DNA of 5,114 nt, from the NCBI GenBank assembly GCA_026415015.1, contig JAOAHW010000029.1, positions 1 through 5,114 on the forward strand, in the 5' to 3' direction. Positions 1 to 5,114 of this stretch are shown in pieces; positions within the stretch are counted from its first letter, which is position 1, and the number at the start of each line of letters is the position of its first letter. The translations under genes were made by a program, and so were the position numbers. Below the pieces are notes generated by a model, which did not search any database, was not told the DNA's origin, and saw only the letters and a program-made list of their open reading frames with translations. Origin of the DNA: Syntrophorhabdaceae bacterium (GTDB taxonomy: Bacteria; Desulfobacterota; Syntrophorhabdia; Syntrophorhabdales; Syntrophorhabdaceae).

Positions 1-129
1 GCTTGGAGGCCCTGTATAGGTATCAACAATACCAACTTTGAGTGTCTTCTGTGCATATGACGATGGAACTACAAGGAAAAACCCCAAAAGAAAGACAAAA
101 AGGAGAGAAAAGAAAAAAACCTTTTTCAT
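1..129 (-). CDS. ABC transporter periplasmic solute-binding protein, LivK-like (N-terminal fragment)
   Basis: Only the first 43 codons are in the window; the gene continues past the left edge. Read on the minus strand, it starts MKKVFFF and has a classic signal peptide: two lysines, a hydrophobic core of about 18 residues (roughly 4-21) and a small-residue cleavage region ending SSYA-Q at residue 26. The mature part opens with KTLKVGIVDTYTG, which matches the first beta strand and the TG-P turn of type 1 periplasmic binding proteins of the branched-chain amino acid/amide family (Peripla_BP_6). These bind a small ligand in the periplasm and deliver it to an ABC permease. The ATG is supported by an AGAGGTG Shine-Dalgarno 4 bases upstream (134-140). 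The gene is divergent from the LarA-like gene. The ligand cannot be told from this fragment, and an ABC-type substrate-binding lipid or amino acid protein would look the same. Confidence 0.75.
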   Translation of the reverse strand, partial: MKKVFFFSLLFVFLLGFFLVVPSSYAQKTLKVGIVDTYTGPPS

Positions 130-178
130 GGTACACCTCTCATAATTGATTTAGTTTTTAAACCCCAAACCTTTATTG

Positions 179-207
179 TTTTTAAAACATAAGAATTTTT
201 TTGTCAA
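179..207 (-). promoter_or_regulatory. Candidate sigma70 promoter for the solute-binding protein gene
   Basis: On the minus strand a perfect TTGACA (202-207) is followed after 17 bases by TAAAAA (179-184), which matches TATAAT at only 4 of 6 positions. The predicted start of transcription is near 172, giving a leader of about 40 bases before the ATG at 129. The -35 box is convincing and the -10 box is weak; the surroundings are very AT-rich, so chance matches are easy. Confidence 0.4.
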
Positions 208-225
208 TATTTAAATCAAAACCTT

Positions 226-242
226 TTTAAGAGGGTCTTAAA
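226..242. promoter_or_regulatory. Perfect 7-3-7 dyad, candidate operator in divergent spacer
   Basis: TTTAAGA-GGG-TCTTAAA is a perfect inverted repeat with 7-base arms and a 3-base centre. It lies 19 bases upstream of the TTGACA box of the leftward gene and about 70 bases before the rightward LarA-like start codon, a position that suits an operator or activator site serving either gene. As RNA it would be a weak A/U-rich stem with a three-base loop and no T-tract, so a terminator is unlikely. The rest of the 130-311 spacer shows no gene; no convincing promoter for the rightward gene was found. Confidence 0.35.
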
Positions 243-311
243 TTTGATGACTAATCTTTGTTTTTTTGATATTTTTAAATTGGTTTTAAAATTTCAAAAG
301 GGAAGGGTATA

Positions 312-1529
312 ATGGAGATAAGATTGAGACACAATCTCTGGGGTAACAGAAAGGGTATAAGATTAAATCTATCAGATAGCTGGCGGATATCAGTTTTGAA
401 TATGGAAGGTGATAAAAAGCCTTTGCTTAAAAGGGATGAGATAAGGGCTGGTGTCTTATCCTTAGCACCATTGGTAAAAAACAAAAAAGAGGTCTGTGTG
501 GCCTTTGATGACCTTTCAAGACCTACAAAGGCGTTCAAGATAGTGCCTTTTCTTATAGACCTCTTTGAAAAGAGTGGTATCAGGGATGAACAGGTAAGGT
601 TTATCTGTGGGCTCGGAACTCATGCTGCCCTCGACAACAGGGCATTCAGGAAAAAATTAGGAGACGAGGTTTTAGAGAGATTTTATGTCTTCAACCATAA
701 CCCTTATGAGAACTGTGAATTTTTGGGAAAAACAAAACTTGGAACACCTATTATGATTAATAAGGAATATCTTTCCTGTGACCTAAGGATTGGTATAGGG
801 TCTTTTACACCCCATTCATTCTGTGGCTATGGTGGCGGATACAAGATTGTCATGCCTGCCCTAAGCCATATTGATTCCATTGAATACCATCACGGGACTC
901 TACTACAGAGATATAGGCAGACATGCTTTTCTCTCGGCAAGCACCAAGACAACCCCCTTCTGGATGATATTATAGAATGCGGTAGAACAGCAGGACTTGA
1001 TATTAAGATAGACTGTCTTATCAATACAGATGCAGAGATTACTGATATGTATGCAGGAAGACCGGATAATCTCTATGAGTATATGCTAAAGCATGCACCA
1101 TCTCATTATTCCACACCTGTTTCTGGGAAGGCAGACATAGTAATCGTAAATTCATTAAGCAAGGCAAATGAGGCAGTTATATCCCTTTTTATAGCAGAAT
1201 CTCTTTTAAAGGATACAGGAGGCTTTATCGTCCTTCTATGCGATGTCCCTGAGGGTCAGATTATCCACTATCTCTTTGGGAGATTTGGCAAAAACACATG
1301 GGGCAGGTTGCCTTTTGGTATGCGAAAAAAGGCGGATAAGGCAAAGGGCATATTCATCTATTCTCACCACAGGGATACAGCCAATGAGTTCTGGTTCGGG
1401 AGGGAAGAAGGCATCTACTGGTATAAGGATATGAAGCAGATCCTTGATATAATTGAGGATGAATATAGAGGTAAGATACCAGAGGTCTTTATTGTCCCTG
1501 ATGCAACCATCCAGAAGGTCTCAGAATGA
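312..1529 (+). CDS. LarA-like protein (DUF2088, nickel-pincer lactate racemase superfamily)
   Basis: The 405-residue protein has the length and motif order of the LarA superfamily. Those enzymes racemise or epimerise 2-hydroxyacids in the cytoplasm using a nickel pincer nucleotide (NPN) cofactor. Visible motifs are D67-L-S-R70-P (cofactor region), GLGTH with H104, PHSFCGYGGGYK with H168 and K178, and EYHH at 191-194. H168-K178 and K178-H194 have the same spacings as H174-K184-H200 of the characterised Lactobacillus enzyme, where the lysine carries the cofactor and the last histidine binds nickel. The later region usually holding a Gln and a Lys aligns here with S291 and I294 by my hand alignment, so the substrate may not be lactate. 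The ATG has a good GGGAAGGG Shine-Dalgarno (299-307). No larB, larC or larE, which make the cofactor, is in the window. The 3' end overlaps the convergent gene by 9 bp. Family assignment is firm; substrate is unknown. Confidence 0.85.
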   Translation: MEIRLRHNLWGNRKGIRLNLSDSWRISVLNMEGDKKPLLKRDEIRAGVLSLAPLVKNKKEVCVAFDDLSRPTKAFKIVPFLIDLFEKSGIRDEQVRFICGLGTHAALDNRAFRKKLGDEVLERFYVFNHNPYENCEFLGKTKLGTPIMINKEYLSCDLRIGIGSFTPHSFCGYGGGYKIVMPALSHIDSIEYHHGTLLQRYRQTCFSLGKHQDNPLLDDIIECGRTAGLDIKIDCLINTDAEITDMYAGRPDNLYEYMLKHAPSHYSTPVSGKADIVIVNSLSKANEAVISLFIAESLLKDTGGFIVLLCDVPEGQIIHYLFGRFGKNTWGRLPFGMRKKADKAKGIFIYSHHRDTANEFWFGREEGIYWYKDMKQILDIIEDEYRGKIPEVFIVPDATIQKVSE

Positions 1530-2093
1530 TGTTTTAAATTTTATCTTCCATCCATCGTCTCTGTGTTCAAAGAAGGCGTCGTCCTTTTTTTCAAATATCA
1601 TGCGTTTGCCAAGGAGTATCTCACCAAAAGGAGTGAGCCTGTAACCTATAAGGAATTCTGCCTTATACTCCTTTGGTGCCACAGGTTTTATCTCTGTAAT
1701 ATCTATTTTTTCTGCCTTGCCAAGGGAAATGAGGGCCTTGTCCTTTATCTCATCATCCTTTTTTATCATATATGGTTCAGACTTTTCTGTGAAAGTGATA
1801 CCGTATCTCTTCTCTCCATCAGTAGTTATGTTGGAATCTGTCAGCGGTTTTAACAGGATAAAACCTTTTTCCTCCAGGGCCTTGTATTTATTGAGGTCGC
1901 CGTTTTCTGGCTTAAAGGTGTTCAGTATGCCGTTTCTCTGATAATATTTTGTCAAATCCGTTATCTTCTCGCTCTTCAGGGATTCAGTGAGTATCTTTAA
2001 AGCCTCTTCCTTTGTTAACTCCTGGGTAAGAGCATCTGGGGTAAATATTATGTTAAAAAGAAACAGAGTAACAATTATGGTGATATACCTCAA
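1521..2093 (-). CDS. Small exported protein of unknown family
   Basis: I do not recognise this family. From the preferred TTG start it has 190 residues. Residues 2-18 (RYITIIVTLFLFNIIFT) form a short basic end and a hydrophobic core, followed by a likely signal peptidase site near DALT-Q (about 23/24). The mature part is rich in Lys, Glu and Asp, has no cysteine, and holds segments such as YKALEEKGF (about 70-78), YRLTPFGE (about 151-158) and a C-terminal HRDDGWK (177-183). It is most simply a soluble secreted or periplasmic protein. An ATG at 2115-2117 would add eight residues (MGPCKERG), but it has no Shine-Dalgarno, and those codons contain the AAGGAG that serves the TTG. The gene faces the LarA-like gene tail to tail and shares a compact promoter region with divergent thrC. 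Coding status is well supported; function is open. Confidence 0.7.
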   Translation of the reverse strand: MRYITIIVTLFLFNIIFTPDALTQELTKEEALKILTESLKSEKITDLTKYYQRNGILNTFKPENGDLNKYKALEEKGFILLKPLTDSNITTDGEKRYGITFTEKSEPYMIKKDDEIKDKALISLGKAEKIDITEIKPVAPKEYKAEFLIGYRLTPFGEILLGKRMIFEKKDDAFFEHRDDGWKIKFKTSF

Positions 2094-2099
2094 GCCTCT

Positions 2100-2105
2100 C
2101 TCCTT
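2100..2105 (-). promoter_or_regulatory. Shine-Dalgarno that decides a TTG start
   Basis: On the minus strand AAGGAG lies six bases before the TTG at 2093. The in-frame ATG at 2117 lies upstream of this site and is preceded only by CTTAAAAATGCTAC, with no purine-rich ribosome site. Initiation at TTG also puts the basic residue of the signal peptide (R2) directly before the hydrophobic core. Confidence 0.65.
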
Positions 2106-2125
2106 ACAGGGACCCATGTAGCATT

Positions 2126-2140
2126 TTTAAGAGCCTTAAA
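2126..2140. promoter_or_regulatory. 6-3-6 dyad at the divergent promoter, candidate operator
   Basis: TTTAAG-AGC-CTTAAA is a perfect inverted repeat sitting just downstream of the minus-strand TATAAT. A further CTTAAA occurs at 2149-2154, 14 bases from the right arm. The dyad closely resembles the one at 226-242. Low sequence complexity means chance is possible. Confidence 0.3.
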
Positions 2141-2141
2141 T

Positions 2142-2170
2142 ATTATATCTTAAAGTTGAAAAAATATGAA
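2142..2170 (-). promoter_or_regulatory. Sigma70-type promoter for the small exported protein
   Basis: Minus-strand TTCATA (2165-2170, 4 of 6 matches to TTGACA) is followed after exactly 17 bases by a perfect TATAAT (2142-2147). Transcription would begin near 2135, leaving a leader of about 40 bases to the TTG at 2093 that contains the Shine-Dalgarno. The predicted start falls inside the TTTAAG/CTTAAA dyad, so a protein bound there could block this promoter. Confidence 0.5.
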
Positions 2171-2194
2171 ACATTTTGTATGCTACATGCCATT

Positions 2195-3658
2195 ATGAAG
2201 ACTATAACCTATTATAGCACAAACAATAAAATGCACAGGGTCAATTTTGAAGAGGCATTGCTTGAGGGCCTGGCACCTGATTATGGACTCTATATGGTGG
2301 CAAGGGAGGATATCCCCAAGATATCAGAAGATAAAATAAAGGCCATGAGGGCAATGAGCTACAGTGAGATTGCATATGAGGTATTATCACCTTATCTTTG
2401 CTCTGAGATACCTGATAAAAAGCTAAAGGCACTCCTCGATGATGCCTACAGTGAAGACAAGATACCTACAGAGGTCCAGTATATAACAGGTAAGACATAT
2501 ATAATGTGGCTGACAAAGGGCCCTACCTATTCTTTCAAGGATTATGCCGCCAGATTTTTTGGCAGGATACTGAATCATTTTCTTGGAGAGAGGGGGCTCA
2601 AAAGGGTCGTAGTGGTTGCCACAAGTGGAGATACAGGTGGTGCAGTGGCAGATGCCCTGTATGGCCTTGACAACATAGATAATATAGTCTTTTTCCCCAG
2701 GGGTTCCATAAGCGAGGGTCAGAGGAGACAGATGACAACCCTCGGTGGCAATATCTATGCCTTTGAGGTAAACGGTGACTTTGATATATGCCAAGCTCTG
2801 GCAAAAAAGATACTAGGTGACAGGGTCTTTGCTCAGGACACCTTCGGTGACAGGGAGAGGTTTACATCTGCCAATTCTATAAGCCTGGGACGCCTCTTAC
2901 CACAGGCAGTCTATCCTTTTTTTGCATACTCGAGGCTCCATGAGGAGTATAAAGACTTTATAGCCAGTGTCCCTTCTGGTAATTTCGGCGATATGATGGG
3001 TACGGTTATTGCTAAACAGATGGGTCTACCTATATCAAAGATAATCTGCGGGGTAAACGAGAATACAGAGTTTCCAGATTTTCTTGAAACAGGCATATAC
3101 ACTGTAAGACAGTCGATCAGATCACCGTCATCTGCTATGATTGTGTCTCACCCCAGTAACCTTGCAAGGCTTATAGATTTCTATGGTGGTCATATGTATG
3201 ATGAACGTGACCCGAATACAGGACAGGTTGTAAGGCCAGGTATCATAGATAAGATGCCTAACCTTGAAGAGATGAGAAAAGACCTCTTCTCTATAGGAGT
3301 TACAAATCCCCAGCACTATGAGACCATGAGGTATGTATATAACACTTATGGTGTTATACTTGACCCCCATGGCGCTGTGGGATGGAGGAGTCTTGAGGCC
3401 TTCCTTGCTGGCTCCCATGACAGGCCTTCGGTAATATACGAGACTGCTGACCCAGGTAAATTCCCTGAAGATGTTGAAAAGGCAATCGGCATTGTCCCTG
3501 CCCCCCCTCCAGGCATTAAAAGACAGGCATCCCTACCTGAGCGTATCTTTACCATTGATTCAGAGCCACTGTATACTGCTCAAGGGCTACAACTAAGTGA
3601 AGACCAGTTTAAAGAGGCAGAGGAAAAGATAAGGGAGATATTTGAGTATAGACTATAG
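2195..3658 (+). CDS. thrC: Threonine synthase
   Basis: This is a PLP enzyme (fold type II) of the cytoplasm that converts O-phosphohomoserine to L-threonine and phosphate, the last step of threonine synthesis. Numbering from the ATG at 2195 (487 residues), the N-terminus reads YYSTNNKMHRVNFEEALLEG with DYGLYM, as in long-form ThrC. K115 in GPTYSFKD is the expected PLP Schiff-base lysine. ATSGDTGGA (142-150) binds the substrate phosphate, SANSISLGRLLPQ (225-237) and the PLP-phosphate loop PSGNFGD (260-266) follow, and DPHGAVG (390-396) and TADPGKFPE (417-425) complete the set. All key motifs are intact. The frame stays open upstream to a TTG at 2156 and an ATG at 2180; neither has a good Shine-Dalgarno, and 2195 fits the family start best. 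The last three sense codons (YRL) and the TAG stop are made of heptad-repeat DNA. Confidence 0.95.
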   Translation: MKTITYYSTNNKMHRVNFEEALLEGLAPDYGLYMVAREDIPKISEDKIKAMRAMSYSEIAYEVLSPYLCSEIPDKKLKALLDDAYSEDKIPTEVQYITGKTYIMWLTKGPTYSFKDYAARFFGRILNHFLGERGLKRVVVVATSGDTGGAVADALYGLDNIDNIVFFPRGSISEGQRRQMTTLGGNIYAFEVNGDFDICQALAKKILGDRVFAQDTFGDRERFTSANSISLGRLLPQAVYPFFAYSRLHEEYKDFIASVPSGNFGDMMGTVIAKQMGLPISKIICGVNENTEFPDFLETGIYTVRQSIRSPSSAMIVSHPSNLARLIDFYGGHMYDERDPNTGQVVRPGIIDKMPNLEEMRKDLFSIGVTNPQHYETMRYVYNTYGVILDPHGAVGWRSLEAFLAGSHDRPSVIYETADPGKFPEDVEKAIGIVPAPPPGIKRQASLPERIFTIDSEPLYTAQGLQLSEDQFKEAEEKIREIFEYRL

Positions 3659-3729
3659 ACTAAAGACTAAAGACTATAGACTAAAATTAAAGACCAAAGA
3701 CTATAGACTAAAGACTGAAGATTATAGAC
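3647..3729. repeat. Tandem heptanucleotide repeat array, consensus TAWAGAC
   Basis: Eleven 7-base units run head to tail: five TATAGAC (3647, 3654, 3675, 3702, 3723), four TAAAGAC (3661, 3668, 3688, 3709) and two variants, CAAAGAC (3695) and TGAAGAT (3716). One six-base interruption, TAAAAT (3682-3687), breaks the phase. A 17-base block AAAGACTATAGACTAAA occurs twice (3669-3685 and 3696-3712), suggesting duplication of several units together. The first two units encode the end of thrC, including its TAG stop. The units are not palindromic and have no spacers, so this is not CRISPR. It resembles the degenerate heptad repeats (STRR type) known from cyanobacteria in form only; its role is unknown. 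Confidence 0.9.
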
Positions 3730-3796
3730 CCCTTAAGGTTATCAGATTATGGGGCGATGAATTTTAATAGATAATTTTATTAGACAAAGGCCTCTC

Positions 3797-3825
3797 TTGA
3801 CATTATTTTAAATCGAGTTTATTAT
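3797..3825 (+). promoter_or_regulatory. Strong sigma70-type promoter for the Fur-family regulator
   Basis: A perfect TTGACA (3797-3802) is followed after exactly 17 bases by TATTAT (3820-3825; 5 of 6 matches). Transcription should begin near 3832, leaving a leader of about 36 bases. An inverted repeat TTTAT (3818-3822) / ATAAA (3830-3834) spans the -10 box, and a Fur-box-like element follows at the start point. It is the best promoter match in the window and probably drives the regulator and the metal-binding lipoprotein together. Confidence 0.7.
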
Positions 3826-3834
3826 AACCATAAA

Positions 3835-3849
3835 TAGAAATCATTTTCA
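3835..3849. promoter_or_regulatory. Fur-family box-like 7-1-7 inverted repeat
   Basis: TAGAAAT-C-ATTTTCA has two 7-base half-sites around one base, matching as inverted repeats at 5 of 7 positions (GAAA-N4-TTTC core). The 7-1-7 layout is typical of Fur, Zur and PerR sites. It covers the first transcribed bases of the promoter at 3797-3825, where a bound repressor would prevent initiation. Autoregulation by the gene's own product is inferred from position and family habit. Confidence 0.45.
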
Positions 3850-3867
3850 TTTAATAAGGTCAATAGT

Positions 3868-4299
3868 ATGGAATCTGAATTTGCAGCCACCCTGAAGGGT
3901 CTTAATATGAAGGTAACACCAAAAAGGCTTGCCATACTTGAGATACTCTCAAAGGAATCTATATACCTAAGTCCTGAAGAGGTATGGCAGTTGATGAAAG
4001 AGAGGTTTAAAAGTATTGGCCTACCTACAGTCTATAGGAATCTTGAAGACCTATCAAATGGTGGTGCCATAACAAAGGTGATTCACCCTGACCGTAAGCT
4101 CTATTACTTTTGCTGTAGAAACCAGGAACATCATCACCATTTTGTCTGTGTCTTCTGCAGAAGGGTGGAGGATATAAGTTACTGTGGTAACAAGGAGATA
4201 GTAAATGAGGTGAGCACCACTCTTAAAGGTAAGGTTCTATCCCATGTTCTTCAGGTGTATGGTATATGTAATAGTTGCATAAATGAAAATGAAAGTTAA
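3868..4299 (+). CDS. Fur-family metal-responsive transcriptional repressor, probably Zur-like
   Basis: The 143-residue length is normal for Fur/Zur/PerR proteins, dimeric DNA-binding repressors that sense a metal. Residues about 1-80 form the winged-helix part, including MKVTPKRLAILEIL (14-27), LSPEEVW (34-40) and the recognition helix segment LPTVYRNLEDL (52-62). The dimerisation part has HHHH (88-91), followed by C94-x-x-C97, and a second pair C134-x-x-C137; together the four cysteines would form the structural zinc site. The ATG has AAGG eight bases upstream (3856-3859). The next gene is a zinc-type binding lipoprotein that starts at the stop of this one, which favours a Zur role over Fur or PerR, but sequence motifs alone do not settle the sensed metal. 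A strong promoter and a Fur-box-like repeat precede it, consistent with self-repression. Confidence 0.9.
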   Translation: MESEFAATLKGLNMKVTPKRLAILEILSKESIYLSPEEVWQLMKERFKSIGLPTVYRNLEDLSNGGAITKVIHPDRKLYYFCCRNQEHHHHFVCVFCRRVEDISYCGNKEIVNEVSTTLKGKVLSHVLQVYGICNSCINENES

Positions 4300-4300
4300 C

Positions 4301-5114
4301 ATGAAAAGAGGTCTTCTTAAAAAGATAAAGGTTGTCTATCCTATCCTGTTTGTATGTATAATCCTTTTTTTATCAGCGAGTTGCGGGAGGAAGGAGGATA
4401 CAACTCATACACAAAAAAAACTCAAAGTAGTAGCTACATTATTCACCCTTTATGACTTTGCAAGGAATATTGCAGGGGATAAGGCAGATGTGTCTTTACT
4501 TCTACCTCCTGGTATTGAGGCCCACAGTTTTGACCCAAAACCTGCAGACATAATGAAGATAAATGCAGCAGATCTCTTTATTTTCACAGGAAAATATATG
4601 GAACCCTGGTCAGAAAAGGTTCTAAGGGGTGTAGATAACAAAAAACTTATTGTAATTGATACGAGCAAGGGCATTGAGCTTATCAGTGTAGACGCCAACA
4701 AGAAAGGCCATAATCATAACAAAAAGGACTATGAAGGTCACAGGCATGGGGTATATGACCCACATATCTGGCTTGACCTCTCCAATGCCCAAAAGATGGT
4801 GGAGACAATAAGGGATGGGATGATCCAAAAAGACCCGAAAAACACAGAGGCCTATATAAAAAATGCTGAAACATACAAGGCAAGGCTTGACGAACTGGAT
4901 AAGAGATATAAAAAAACACTCAGCACCTGCAGGCAAAACACGATAATCCATGGGGGACACTTTGCATTCAACTACCTTGCTGAAAGATACAATCTAAAAT
5001 ATTATGCTGCATATAAAACCTCACCTAATGCAGAACCCACGCCCAAACAGGTTATAGAGCTAAAAAACAGGATATCCCAATCAGGGATTAAATATATATT
5101 CCATGAAGAGATGA
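4301..5114 (+). CDS. znuA: Zinc/metal ABC transporter substrate-binding lipoprotein, ZnuA-like (3' end missing)
   Basis: The open frame runs off the right edge after 271 codons, near the length of a family member minus its last helices. It belongs to the cluster A-I metal-binding proteins, which capture Zn or Mn outside the inner membrane for a ZnuBC-type ABC transporter. The N-terminus has basic residues, a hydrophobic core (about 11-24) and a lipobox LSASC with C28, so it is probably lipid-anchored. Family motifs follow: KLKVVATLFTLYDFARNIAG, GIEAHSFDPKPAD with H75, DPHIWLDL with H155, and HGGHFAFNYL with H220; these three histidines are the expected metal ligands, the fourth acidic one lying beyond the edge. 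A short His-rich loop (H137, H139, H147, H149) points to zinc. ATGs at 4283 and 4289 are also in frame and would overlap the regulator; none has a strong Shine-Dalgarno, so translational coupling is likely. The ABC subunits should lie downstream. Confidence 0.88.
   Translation, partial: MKRGLLKKIKVVYPILFVCIILFLSASCGRKEDTTHTQKKLKVVATLFTLYDFARNIAGDKADVSLLLPPGIEAHSFDPKPADIMKINAADLFIFTGKYMEPWSEKVLRGVDNKKLIVIDTSKGIELISVDANKKGHNHNKKDYEGHRHGVYDPHIWLDLSNAQKMVETIRDGMIQKDPKNTEAYIKNAETYKARLDELDKRYKKTLSTCRQNTIIHGGHFAFNYLAERYNLKYYAAYKTSPNAEPTPKQVIELKNRISQSGIKYIFHEEM

Larger units (their letters stand above)
2115..2189. repeat. Outward-facing 10-bp inverted repeat flanking the divergent promoter region
   Basis: CATGTAGCAT at 2115-2124 has its exact reverse complement ATGCTACATG at 2180-2189, separated by 55 bases. 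Each strand therefore reads ATGCTACATG when leaving the shared promoter region, once towards the exported protein and once towards thrC. The match does not extend beyond 10 bases. The copies could be twin binding sites for a dimeric regulator or shared leader elements, or coincidence. Confidence 0.45.

Noticed and set aside
264..292. Plus-strand promoter for the LarA-like gene (TTGATA at 266-271, TAAAAT at 287-292)
   Set aside because: The spacing is only 15 bases in a T-rich tract, and the start would leave almost no leader before the ribosome site.
1563..1853. Plus-strand reading frame opposite the small exported protein
   Set aside because: The minus strand has a signal peptide, Shine-Dalgarno and promoter, whereas the plus frame has a Cys/Phe/Tyr-rich composition typical of an antisense shadow.
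2423..2794. Long minus-strand reading frame inside thrC
   Set aside because: It lies wholly antisense to a conserved enzyme with intact motifs, lacks a ribosome site and has no recognisable protein features.
3647..3729. CRISPR-like or attachment-site reading of the repeat array
   Set aside because: Seven-base units abut each other without unique spacers, and there are no cas or integrase genes nearby.
3761..3783. Direct repeat ATTTTAATAG / ATTTTATTAG
   Set aside because: Ten bases with one mismatch in very AT-rich DNA; likely chance.
3729..3785. Possible rho-independent terminator after thrC (CCCC at 3729-3732 facing GGGG at 3751-3754, palindrome CCTTAAGG)
   Set aside because: Only four base pairs with an unpaired 18-base interior and no T-tract directly after; not a stable terminator hairpin.
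4622..4960. Minus-strand reading frame opposite the ZnuA-like gene with hydrophobic stretches
   Set aside because: It is the shadow of the conserved plus-strand frame; the apparent hydrophobicity arises from complementing Lys-rich codons.

Overview
The window is AT-rich bacterial DNA with densely packed genes and many AGA/AGG and ATA codons. It carries ordinary Shine-Dalgarno sequences and sigma70-type promoter motifs. The gene content (a branched-chain-amino-acid-type solute-binding protein, a LarA-like DUF2088 protein, threonine synthase, and a Fur-family regulator with a zinc-type binding lipoprotein) and the codon style suggest a Gram-negative, probably anaerobic bacterium. A Nitrospirota or deltaproteobacterial lineage is possible, but this is an impression and not proven by any marker gene here.

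Layout. At the left edge (1-129, minus) is the N-terminal end of an exported solute-binding protein. A 182-bp AT-rich divergent spacer follows, with a TTGACA box and a perfect 7-3-7 dyad. Next is a LarA-like protein (312-1529, plus). A small exported protein of unknown family lies on the minus strand (1521 to 2093) and overlaps the LarA-like gene tail to tail by 9 bp. Its start is most likely a TTG preceded by AAGGAG, not the upstream ATG. A compact divergent promoter region (about 2094-2194) separates it from threonine synthase thrC (plus, ending at 3658). It holds a consensus TATAAT on the minus strand, a TTTAAG/CTTAAA dyad and a pair of outward-facing ATGCTACATG copies.

The stop codon of thrC lies inside a tandem heptanucleotide array (11 units of TAWAGAC, 3647-3729). 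After about 65 bp comes a very good promoter (TTGACA, 17 bp, TATTAT) and a Fur-box-like inverted repeat. These precede a Fur-family metalloregulator (3868-4299), which is followed directly by a ZnuA-like metal-binding lipoprotein that runs off the right edge. This pair looks like a metal-uptake operon controlled by its own first gene, plausibly Zur with ZnuA.

No mobile element, CRISPR array, tRNA or rRNA was seen. Most of the window is ordinary chromosome. The points most worth a second look are the heptad array at the thrC end, the organised divergent promoter regions, the LarA homologue lacking two usual active-site residues, and the self-controlled metalloregulator promoter.
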